DNA from: Verrucomicrobiales bacterium
GTDB lineage: Bacteria > Verrucomicrobiota > Verrucomicrobiia > Verrucomicrobiales > V1-33
Reading direction: 5' to 3'
Length of the DNA: 16,780 nucleotides
Assembly (NCBI GenBank): GCA_028293305.1
Contig: JAQGPD010000074.1
Location: 1 to 16,780 of the forward strand
Part shown: positions 1 through 6,939 of the stretch, piece after piece
Layout of the letters: the number at the start of each line of letters is the position of its first letter
How positions within the stretch are numbered: position 1 is the stretch's first letter
The notes under the pieces: model-generated
Told to the model about the DNA's origin: nothing
The model's database searches: none
The model's input: the letters and a program-made list of their open reading frames with translations, nothing else
Translations under genes and position numbers: made by a program

Positions 1-490
1 CGCCCTGGGGCGCGGTGTCGCGGCCGTCGGTGATGGCGTGGACCATGATGTCGTCTACGCCGGCGGCTTTCGCGGCATCGCAAAGGGCGGTGAGGTGGTC
101 CTGGTGGCTGTGAACGCCGCCGTCGGAGACGAGTCCGAGGAAGTGGAGGCGGCGGCCTTTGGCTTTGGCAAAGGCTTCCATGAGCACGGGATTGTGCTGG
201 AGGGTGCCCTCGCGGATGGATTTATTGATTCGGGTAAGGTCCTGATAAACAACACGTCCCGCACCGAGGTTGAGGTGGCCGACCTCGCTGTTCCCCATTT
301 GTCCGGCGGGCAGGCCGACGTCCTCGCCGCTGGCGCTGACGGTGCCGCGGGGGTAGGTGGCGTAGAGGTGGTCGTGGAAAGGGGTGCGGGCAAGAAGGGT
401 GGCGTCGCCATTGGCCACGGCTTCGGCTTTTCCGCCGGGATTGATGCCCCAGCCGTCGCGGATGATAAGAACTACAGGTTTTTTAGCCAT
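1..490 (-). CDS. gpmI: 2,3-bisphosphoglycerate-independent phosphoglycerate mutase, N-terminal part (runs off left edge)
   Basis: Catalyses interconversion of 3- and 2-phosphoglycerate in glycolysis and gluconeogenesis in the cytoplasm, using two Mn ions and a phosphoserine intermediate. Read from ATG at 490 leftwards, the frame stays open for 163 codons to the window edge. It begins MAKKPVVLIIRDGWGINPGG, with the metal-ligand Asp12 in the RDGWG motif. The phosphorylatable serine is Ser68 in GQMGNSEVGHLNLGAGR, followed by the family blocks DLTRIN (about 88-93), SDGGVHSH and AITDGRDT. The family is usually near 510 residues, so about two thirds is missing to the left. The start is set by the family N-terminus; the upstream bases (ccctcc) offer no Shine-Dalgarno. 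It is transcribed divergently from the large dehydrogenase gene at 874. The identity is firm. Confidence 0.95.
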   Translation of the reverse strand, partial: MAKKPVVLIIRDGWGINPGGKAEAVANGDATLLARTPFHDHLYATYPRGTVSASGEDVGLPAGQMGNSEVGHLNLGAGRVVYQDLTRINKSIREGTLQHNPVLMEAFAKAKGRRLHFLGLVSDGGVHSHQDHLTALCDAAKAAGVDDIMVHAITDGRDTAPQG

Positions 491-873
491 GGAGGGAGAA
501 ACCACGGCTGGCGGGGATTTCCATGGGGAAAATGGATGTTCTGTTTCCGGACAGGCGGGCAGCGGTCAGAAGTCAGCGGGCGGCGGCGGCGGGTGATTGG
601 AACGGGTTTGTTTTTTGCCGCAGGTTATTAATAAGGCAGGTCACAAACACCGATGTCCTCATTTCCCGGGCCCGGAAAACCCGCTGGCATCCCATTCCCG
701 ATAGAACGGCGGGCGGCGGGGCGTTCCGTTCGGCTCGCGGCGGCTGCGGAAAGGCCCGTTTTTTCTGGCAGCGCCTCGCGTCCCGGCCTAATCTCCGGAC
801 CGGATTTCCCACCCTCACGCCCACGCTCTGAATTTTTCTCAACGCATTTCCATCCACGCATTTCCATCAACGC
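491..873. other. divergent intergenic region between gpmI and the ThuA/dehydrogenase gene
   Basis: This 383-base stretch has no convincing gene; the open frames crossing it have no recognisable protein character and are read-through of neighbours. It should hold both divergent promoters. Visible items are a 10-bp AT-only palindrome ttattaataa (625-634), which is the most AT-rich spot and a plausible promoter core, a GC palindrome ccgggcccgg (666-675), and a 14-bp tandem repeat that ends at the start codon (842-875). No pair of -35/-10 boxes with good spacing could be fixed on either strand. Confidence 0.6.
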
Positions 874-875
874 AT
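842..875 (+). repeat. 14-bp direct repeat abutting the start codon
   Basis: The 13-mer acgcatttccatc occurs at 842-854 and again at 856-868, a period of 14 bp. A third, truncated copy, acgcat (870-875), supplies the first two bases of the ATG at 874. The repeat occupies the space where a ribosome-binding site would be. A near match, gcatttccaccc, lies at 5194-5205 just before the mqo start. Confidence 0.7.
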
Positions 876-3800
876 GAAACCACGATCGTCGCTCCGAACG
901 CTGCTCACCCTGGTGGCGGCCCTTTCCGCCCACAGTTCCGCCCTGGCCCTGGACTGGCTGCATCTGCCCGCCAAAGCCGGCACGTCCAATGGGAAAAAAA
1001 TCGTCCTCGTTTCCGGCGACGAGGAATACCGGAGCGAGGAATCCTGCCCGATGCTGGCCAAGATCCTCAGCACTAAATTCGGCTACGACTGCACGGTCCT
1101 CTTCGCCATCAATCCGGACGGCGGCTACATCGATCCGAACTATCAAAAAAACATCCCCGGCACCGCCGCGCTGGATTCCGCGGATTTGTTGATCATCGGC
1201 ACGCGCTTCCGGCAGCTCCCGGACGAGCAGTTGGCGCCGTTCGCCAAGTTTTTGAATGCGGGAAAACCGGTGATCGGATTCCGCACCGCCACCCACGCCT
1301 TCTCCGGCGGGGCGAAAACCGGCGACTTTCAGTGGGCGGAGTTCGGCCTGAAAATCCTTGGCGAAAAGTGGGTGAACCATCACGGAAACCACATGGTGGA
1401 AGGCACCCGCGGCATCGTGGAAACCGCCAATGCCAAAAACGAAATGCTCCGCGGCGTGGGTGAAATCTTCGTCCCCACGGATGTTTACGGCATTGCCAAT
1501 CTGGACCCGAACGCCGCCACCATCCTCCTGCGCGGCCAGGTGACGGAATCCCTGGATCCCGCCTCCAAACCCGTCGCCGGTCCGAAAAACGAACCCATGA
1601 TGCCCCTGGCCTGGGTCCGCGAATACACCGCCCCCAACGGCAGCACCAAAGGCAAGGCTTTCTGCACCACGATGGGTGCCTCCTCCGACTTCGAGGACGA
1701 GGACCTGCGCCGCCTCATCATCAATGCCAGTCTTTCCCTAACCGGCCAGCCCGTGCCGGAACACGCGGACGCCGCCTATGTGGACCCTTTCAAAGCCACA
1801 CCATACAAGGGCATCAACGACAAGGACTTCTATAAAACACGCAATCTCAGTCCTGACCAATATACCCTGGGCCAAAGCCCCGTCACCGGCCAGCCTTCGG
1901 ACCTGAAAAAAGCCGACGCCCCCGCGCCCGCACCGGCCAAGGATGCCGCCGCCCCGGTGATGAACAGCGCGCCGGAAAACGCCCCGCACGCCCGCATGCC
2001 CGTCCCCGGCACCGCCACCGCGCAACGCCCCCAAACCGTCGCCCCGCCCGCGGATGGCGAACGCATCGTGCTCATCGGCAACGGTCTCGCGGAGCGCGAT
2101 CTTTATTACCATCGGTTCGAAACGGAGCTGCACCTCCGCTATCCTGACAAAAACCTCTTCTTCCGCAACATGGGCCGCCCGGGCGATACCCCCGCCTTCC
2201 GCCCCCACCCCGCCCGCAACACCCAATGGGCTTTTCCAGGCGCGGAACAATTCCATCCGGAACTCAAGGTCCATAACGGAAACGGCTTTTTCCCCATGCC
2301 GGACGAATGGCTCGCTTATCTGAAAGCCGACACCATCGTCGCCTTCTTCGGCTATAACGAATCCTTCGACGGCGCGGACCGCGTGACCAATTACCAGGCG
2401 GAGCTGGAAGCCTTCGTTTTGCACACGCTGAGCAAGGCCTACAACGGCACCGCCGCGCCGCGCCTCGTGCTGGTCTCCCCGGTCGCCTATCAAAACCTCA
2501 GCGCCACCGCCGACCTCCCCTCCGGCGAAAAGGAAAACGCCACCCTGGCTCTTTACACCGCCGCCATGGAAACGGTCGCCAGGAAACACGGCCTGACTTT
2601 CGTGAACCTTTTCAATGCCACAAAATCCCTCTATGCCGCCTCTCCGGAAATCCTGACAACCTCCGGATTCATCCCCTCGGACGCCGGCTATCTAAAACTC
2701 GCCCCGCTCCTGGCGGACGCGCTTTACGGCCCCGCCGCCTCCCGCTCGAAGGCGGACCCAGCCACGGTTTATGAAGCGGTGAAGGAAAAGGACTGGTTCT
2801 GGTCGAATGATTATAACATTCTCAACGGCGTCCACACCCACGGCCAACGCTACAATCCCTTCGGCCCCCAAAACTATCCTGACGAAGTCCAGAAAACCCG
2901 GGAAATGGCCGCGATCCGCGACAATTTGATCCACGCGGTGGCCACCGGAAAAACGACCTCCCTGGCCGTGGACGACTCCGCCACCCACGCCCTGCCGCCG
3001 GTTCCCACGAACTATCAATCCGGCAACAAAAACGCCAGCACGGAATATCTTTACGGCAAGGACGCGGAGAAAACCCTGACTGTTCCGGACGGCTACAGGG
3101 TGGAACTTTTCGCCTCGGAAAAAGAGTTCCCCAACCTCGCGAATCCCATGCAGCTTTCCTTCGATAACAAAGGACGCCTCTGGGTCGCGGTCATGCCCAC
3201 CTACCCGGCCTACCGCCCCGGCGACGCGGTGCCGAACGACAAACTCCTGATCTATGAGGACACAAACGGCGACGGAAAAGCGGACAAGGAAACGGTCTTC
3301 GCCGACAAGCTGCACCTGCCTATCGGATTCGAGTTCGCGCCGGAAGGTGTCTACGTCTCCCAGGAGCCTAACCTGATGCTCCTGCGCGACACCAATGGCG
3401 ATGACAAGGCGGATGTCCGCGAAATTGTGTTGGGCGGCTTCGACTCCCACGATACCCATCACGCCATCAGCGCCTACACCGCCGATCCCTCGGGGGCCTT
3501 CATTCTTTGTGAGGGCGTGTTCCTCCATAGCAATATCGAAACGGCCTATGGTCCGGTCCGCTGCGTGGACGGCGGCTTCCTCCGCTACAGCCCGCAACGC
3601 CACATGCTGGAGCGCACCGCGCAGCTCAGCATCCCGAATCCATGGGGCGTGGCTTTTGATGAATGGGGTCAGGATTTCTTCCTGCACACCTCCGGCACCA
3701 GCATGAACTGGATGCTGCCCGTTTCCGTGAAGCCGACCTTCGGCAGCAAAACGCCATCCACTCCCGACCTCATCCCGCAGGGCCAGGCCGTCCGTCCCAC

Positions 3801-5118
3801 CACGGGATTGGAGGTCGTTTCCTCCCGCCATTTTCCTGACGAAGTCCAGGGCGACCTCATTCTTTGCAATGCCATCGGCTTCCTCGGCATCAAGCAACAC
3901 TCCATCAAAGACGACGGCACCGGCTACAAAACCGCCTTCCGCCATAACCTGCTCCAGTCTTCCGACACGAACTTCCGCCCCGCCGATCTTGAGTTCGCGC
4001 CGGATGGATCCCTCTACGTGCTGGACTGGCATAACGTGCTCATCGGCCACATGCAGCACAACGCCCGCGACCCGCTCCGCGACCACGTCCACGGCCGCAT
4101 ATACCGCATTACTTACCCCGGCCGCCCGCTGGTGCAGCCCGCCAAAATCGACGGCGCCAAAATCGACGAATTGTTGGAAAATCTGAAGCTGCCCGAGTTC
4201 CGCACCCGCTACCGCACCCGCCGCGCGCTCCGGAATTTCCCCGCCGCGGAAGTCATCCCTGCCATCAATTTCTGGGCTGCCAGCCTGGATAAAAAGGACC
4301 CGCGCTATCAACATCATTTATTGGAAGCGCTCTGGGCCACCTGGGGTCTGAACCAGACGGACGATACCCTCCTGCGCCAGGCCCTGGAGTCGCCTGACTT
4401 CCACGTCCGCGCCGCCGGAGTCCGCGTGATCCGTTATAACTATCACCGCATTCCCGACCACGCCGCTCTCCTGGAAAAAGCCGCCAACGACCCCGAAGGC
4501 CGCGTGCGCCTGGAAGCCATCGTCGCCGCCTCCTGGCTGCCGAACGTCACCGCCGCCAAAAAAATCGTCGCCGCCGCCTCCGCGCTCCCGCTGGATCAGT
4601 GGAGTAAAAACGCTGCCAAAACCGCCACCGACCGCCTGGCCGGAGCCGTGGAAAAAGTGCTGCCGGACCACGCCAGTCTGCCCGCCCCGGAGCACCTTGA
4701 TGATGCCGCGAAAAAACAATACCTCGCCGGACAGAATATCTATTTCCGTGAGGGCCACTGCGTCACCTGCCACCAACCCAACGGCGCGGGACTCGACCCC
4801 GCGTTCCCTTCCCTGGTCAACAGCCCCTACGTCGCGGACGACTCGGAGCGCCTTATCAAAATCACCCTCTACGGCTTGATGGGACCCTTGGAAGTGAATG
4901 GCAAAAAGTATGACGGCGCCGTGCCGATGACTCCCTTCGGAGGCATGTTGAAGGACGAGGAACTCGCCTCCGTCCTAACCTACGTGCGGAACAGCTTCGG
5001 CAACAAGGCCGGTCCCGTGGATGCCGCGCAGGTGCAGAAAGTGCGCGCCGCCAACGCCTCGCGTCAGCTCCTCTACAACACGGAGGAACTCATGAAGGAA
5101 CACCCGCTGAAAAAATAA
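874..5118 (+). CDS. secreted ThuA / SGNH-like / PVC-type membrane-bound dehydrogenase / HEAT / cytochrome c fusion
   Basis: A 1,414-residue exported multidomain protein. Residues 1-25 look like a signal peptide (basic start, hydrophobic core, SALA cleavage site). Residues about 40-290 match the ThuA-like glutamine-amidotransferase fold. A Pro/Ala linker (about 340-395) leads to an SGNH-hydrolase-like domain (398-615). That domain has Asn403 (IGNGLAER) where the nucleophilic Ser is expected and lacks the usual DxxH (GFIPSDAGY, 598-606), so it is probably not an esterase. Residues 725-1090 resemble the beta-propeller dehydrogenase domain of PVC proteins and hold two Asp/Asn loops (DTNGDGKAD at 796, DTNGDDKAD at 839) that may bind calcium. 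Helical HEAT-like repeats follow (about 1100-1260). A cytochrome c domain has heme motif C1296-V-T-C-H1300 and likely axial Met1352. The expected role is periplasmic oxidation, probably of carbohydrate or another alcohol substrate, with electrons passed through heme; the substrate is unknown. The ATG at 874 is set by the signal peptide. A terminator follows at once, so this is probably a single-gene unit. Confidence 0.88.
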   Translation: MKPRSSLRTLLTLVAALSAHSSALALDWLHLPAKAGTSNGKKIVLVSGDEEYRSEESCPMLAKILSTKFGYDCTVLFAINPDGGYIDPNYQKNIPGTAALDSADLLIIGTRFRQLPDEQLAPFAKFLNAGKPVIGFRTATHAFSGGAKTGDFQWAEFGLKILGEKWVNHHGNHMVEGTRGIVETANAKNEMLRGVGEIFVPTDVYGIANLDPNAATILLRGQVTESLDPASKPVAGPKNEPMMPLAWVREYTAPNGSTKGKAFCTTMGASSDFEDEDLRRLIINASLSLTGQPVPEHADAAYVDPFKATPYKGINDKDFYKTRNLSPDQYTLGQSPVTGQPSDLKKADAPAPAPAKDAAAPVMNSAPENAPHARMPVPGTATAQRPQTVAPPADGERIVLIGNGLAERDLYYHRFETELHLRYPDKNLFFRNMGRPGDTPAFRPHPARNTQWAFPGAEQFHPELKVHNGNGFFPMPDEWLAYLKADTIVAFFGYNESFDGADRVTNYQAELEAFVLHTLSKAYNGTAAPRLVLVSPVAYQNLSATADLPSGEKENATLALYTAAMETVARKHGLTFVNLFNATKSLYAASPEILTTSGFIPSDAGYLKLAPLLADALYGPAASRSKADPATVYEAVKEKDWFWSNDYNILNGVHTHGQRYNPFGPQNYPDEVQKTREMAAIRDNLIHAVATGKTTSLAVDDSATHALPPVPTNYQSGNKNASTEYLYGKDAEKTLTVPDGYRVELFASEKEFPNLANPMQLSFDNKGRLWVAVMPTYPAYRPGDAVPNDKLLIYEDTNGDGKADKETVFADKLHLPIGFEFAPEGVYVSQEPNLMLLRDTNGDDKADVREIVLGGFDSHDTHHAISAYTADPSGAFILCEGVFLHSNIETAYGPVRCVDGGFLRYSPQRHMLERTAQLSIPNPWGVAFDEWGQDFFLHTSGTSMNWMLPVSVKPTFGSKTPSTPDLIPQGQAVRPTTGLEVVSSRHFPDEVQGDLILCNAIGFLGIKQHSIKDDGTGYKTAFRHNLLQSSDTNFRPADLEFAPDGSLYVLDWHNVLIGHMQHNARDPLRDHVHGRIYRITYPGRPLVQPAKIDGAKIDELLENLKLPEFRTRYRTRRALRNFPAAEVIPAINFWAASLDKKDPRYQHHLLEALWATWGLNQTDDTLLRQALESPDFHVRAAGVRVIRYNYHRIPDHAALLEKAANDPEGRVRLEAIVAASWLPNVTAAKKIVAAASALPLDQWSKNAAKTATDRLAGAVEKVLPDHASLPAPEHLDDAAKKQYLAGQNIYFREGHCVTCHQPNGAGLDPAFPSLVNSPYVADDSERLIKITLYGLMGPLEVNGKKYDGAVPMTPFGGMLKDEELASVLTYVRNSFGNKAGPVDAAQVQKVRAANASRQLLYNTEELMKEHPLKK

Positions 5119-5123
5119 ACCCG

Positions 5124-5184
5124 CCCACGCGGAAGGGGAAGAAAGACCGGCACACCCCGGATTTTTCTTCCCCTTTTTCGTGGG
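5124..5184 (+). terminator. rho-independent terminator after the dehydrogenase fusion gene
   Basis: A 12-bp perfect stem aaggggaagaaa (5133-5144) pairs with tttcttcccctt (5164-5175). An inner ccgg/ccgg stem lies in the loop (5147-5150, 5157-5160), and an outer cccacg/cgtggg arm (5124-5129, 5179-5184) extends it. A T-run (5174-5178) lies at the base. It starts six bases after the stop codon at 5118 and separates this gene from mqo. Confidence 0.85.
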
Positions 5185-5216
5185 GAGGCTCCAGCATTTC
5201 CACCCTTTTCGCTAGC

Positions 5217-6635
5217 ATGATCCGGCAAAATCCTGACATTATCCTCATCGGCAGCGGCATCATGTCCGCCAATCTGGGCGCGCTGCTCAAGTGCCTGGAC
5301 CCCGCGCTTTCCATACAAGTCTACGAAGCCGCGGACGGCTTCGCGCGCGAAAGCTCGGATGGCTGGAACAACGCCGGCACCGGCCATGCGGGACTTTGCG
5401 AACTTAGTTATACACCCAACCGGAATCCTGACGGAACCGTGGATGTGTCCAATGCCGTCCACATTTTCCGGCAGTTCGCGCAGTCCAAGCACTTCTGGGC
5501 CGCCGCGGTCGCCGAGGGCATGATCGACCACCCGGAGGACTTCATTACGCCGCTGCCGCACATCAGTTTTGTGCACGGCCAGGAGCAGGTGGATTTTCTG
5601 AAAGCCCGGCACGCCGCCCTGACAAAACATCCGGAATTCGCCGGCATGGAATACACCACGGACCCCGCCGTGATCGCCGCGTGGGCGCCCCTGCTCATGC
5701 GCGGCCGCGCACCCGGACCGGTCGCCGCCACGCGCATGGCCAGTGGCACGGATGTGAATTTCGGCGTGCTGGCCCGCAAGCTTCTAACATGGCTCGCCGG
5801 GCAGGAAAAATGCGGCATTGCCTCCGGCCACCGCGTCACCGGCCTGACAAAAACCGCCGCCGGCTGGGAAGTGGCCGTGCGTGAAAAAGCCACGGGCGCC
5901 ACGCACGTGAACCGCGCGCCCTTCGTCTTCATCGGCGCGGGCGGCGGCACCCTGACACTTCTGCAGAAGGCCGGCATTCCGGAGGCGGACGGGCTCGGCG
6001 GCTTCCCCATCGGCGGCCAATGGCTGGTCTGCGCCAATCCTGCCCTGGTGGAAAGCCACCACGCGAAAGTTTACGGCCAAGCTCTCGCCGCCGCGCCCAC
6101 CATGGCGGTGCCGCACCTGGACACGCGATTTCTGGACGGCAAAAAACACCTGCTCTTCGGCCCCTTCGCGGCGTGGACCACCAAGTTTCTGCACGGCGAA
6201 GGCCGCCACACCGATCTCCCATTTTCTGTCAGGCCCGGCAACCTCGCCACCCTCCTGCGCATCGGTTTCCACAACACCGACCTCATCGGCTATCTGATGG
6301 AACAGGGCACCCAGAGCATGGCCGACCGGCTGAAAGTCCTGCGCGTTTTTTTCCCCGCCGCGAGGGAGGAGGATTGGCGGCTGATCGATGCCGGCATCCG
6401 CGTCCAGGCCATCAAAAAAACCGACGGCAAGGCGGGCATCGTTCACTATGGCACGGAGGTCCTGACACCTTCCGACGGCTCACTTTCCGCCCTGCTCGGC
6501 GCCTCGCCCGGGGCCTCGGTTTCCGTTAGCATCGTCCTGCAGGTCATCCGGAAATGTTTCCCCGCGCTCCTGGCGGACCCCGCCGCCGCCGCCCGGTTGG
6601 AGAAACTGATCCCCAAGCCCAGCGAATCCACCTGA
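5217..6635 (+). CDS. mqo: malate:quinone oxidoreductase
   Basis: A FAD-dependent, membrane-associated enzyme oxidising malate to oxaloacetate and passing electrons to quinone; it bypasses or complements soluble malate dehydrogenase in the TCA cycle. At 472 residues it is shorter than the E. coli enzyme (about 548). The N-terminal FAD fold is DIILIGSGIMSANLG (7-21), followed by the family signature ESSDGWNNAGTGHAGLCELSYTP with W50-N-N-A-G-T-G-H57. Further Mqo blocks are FIGAGGGTLTLLQKAGIPE, GGFPIGGQWLVC, LDTRFLDGKKHLLFGPFA and the C-terminal VLQVIRKCFP. The start ATG directly follows cgctagc and has no Shine-Dalgarno; the glycine motif begins at residue 12, as expected for the family. It lies between the terminator at 5124-5184 and the REP-like pair at 6648-6756, so it is probably monocistronic. 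Confidence 0.95.
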   Translation: MIRQNPDIILIGSGIMSANLGALLKCLDPALSIQVYEAADGFARESSDGWNNAGTGHAGLCELSYTPNRNPDGTVDVSNAVHIFRQFAQSKHFWAAAVAEGMIDHPEDFITPLPHISFVHGQEQVDFLKARHAALTKHPEFAGMEYTTDPAVIAAWAPLLMRGRAPGPVAATRMASGTDVNFGVLARKLLTWLAGQEKCGIASGHRVTGLTKTAAGWEVAVREKATGATHVNRAPFVFIGAGGGTLTLLQKAGIPEADGLGGFPIGGQWLVCANPALVESHHAKVYGQALAAAPTMAVPHLDTRFLDGKKHLLFGPFAAWTTKFLHGEGRHTDLPFSVRPGNLATLLRIGFHNTDLIGYLMEQGTQSMADRLKVLRVFFPAAREEDWRLIDAGIRVQAIKKTDGKAGIVHYGTEVLTPSDGSLSALLGASPGASVSVSIVLQVIRKCFPALLADPAAAARLEKLIPKPSEST

Positions 6636-6647
6636 ACTCCAGCCAAG

Positions 6648-6756
6648 GGAGGGTCGACATTCTGTCGACCACGATGACAAAACCAAAGATCCGCCTAGCA
6701 TTCCAACCCAACCCGCTAGCACAACCCGGAACTGGCGGACAGAATGTCCGCCCTCC
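6648..6756. repeat. REPIN-like pair: two inverted 23-bp REP-like palindromes with a 63-bp spacer
   Basis: On the + strand, 6648-6670 reads GGA followed by a gg-gtcgac hairpin: arm ggtcgac (6652-6658), loop attct (6659-6663), arm gtcgacc (6664-6670). On the - strand, 6756-6734 has the same layout: GGAG head, arm ggcggac, loop attct, arm gtccgcc. The two copies differ only at stem positions 3 and 4, and each change is matched on the opposite arm, so base pairing is kept. Inverted pairs of short extragenic palindromes with a conserved head are the defining form of REPINs, normally spread by RAYT-type (TnpA_REP) transposases. No such transposase lies in this window. Whether copies occur elsewhere cannot be seen here. 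Confidence 0.75.
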
Positions 6757-6931
6757 GCCAAAACCACGCTGCCCGCCCCACTGCCGGCCCCGCTGCTGGC
6801 CCCGCTGCGCGCCCGCAGCCACGCCGTTCCACCGCCCGCACCGTCTCTTTGAACGGATGTAAATCCGATTCAGAAAAGGCGCATTTTGGGCATTTGCCGG
6901 GTTTGAAACCTGCCGCAACCTGTTCCACTAT

Positions 6932-6935
6932 GGAG
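6932..6935 (+). promoter_or_regulatory. Shine-Dalgarno-like site of the flavoenzyme gene
   Basis: ggag four bases before the ATG at 6940. It is the only clear purine-rich ribosome-binding site before a plus-strand gene here, and it supports this start over the out-of-frame ATG at 6930. Confidence 0.5.
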
Positions 6936-6939
6936 ACTT

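Larger units (their letters stand above)
6636..6939. other. intergenic region between mqo and the flavoenzyme gene
   Basis: There is no gene in these 304 bases. The left half holds the two inverted REP-like palindromes (6648-6756). The right half is C-rich and has an 11-bp direct repeat ggccccgctgc (6786-6796 and 6798-6808, period 12) and a small hairpin cggat-gtaa-atccg (6854-6867). A weak promoter is possible before 6940: ttgaaa (6903-6908), a 17-base gap, then cactat (6926-6931). The second element is poor. Confidence 0.6.

Noticed and set aside
611..634. Definite promoter at the T-rich and AT-rich patch
   Set aside because: No -35/-10 combination with 16-18-base spacing could be found on either strand; only described as AT-rich.
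766..778. Terminator-like T-run gttttttc in the gpmI/ThuA intergenic region
   Set aside because: No gene ends here on either strand and no stable stem precedes the run.
628..1392. Minus-strand open frame of 254 codons spanning the intergenic region and the ThuA start
   Set aside because: It overlaps the well-supported signal peptide and ThuA domain, and its part in 628-873 has no protein-like pattern.
2692..4317. Minus-strand open frame of 541 codons inside the dehydrogenase gene
   Set aside because: It lies antisense to conserved propeller domain codons. Long antisense frames are expected in GC-rich DNA with G/C third positions, and the translation has no recognisable domain.
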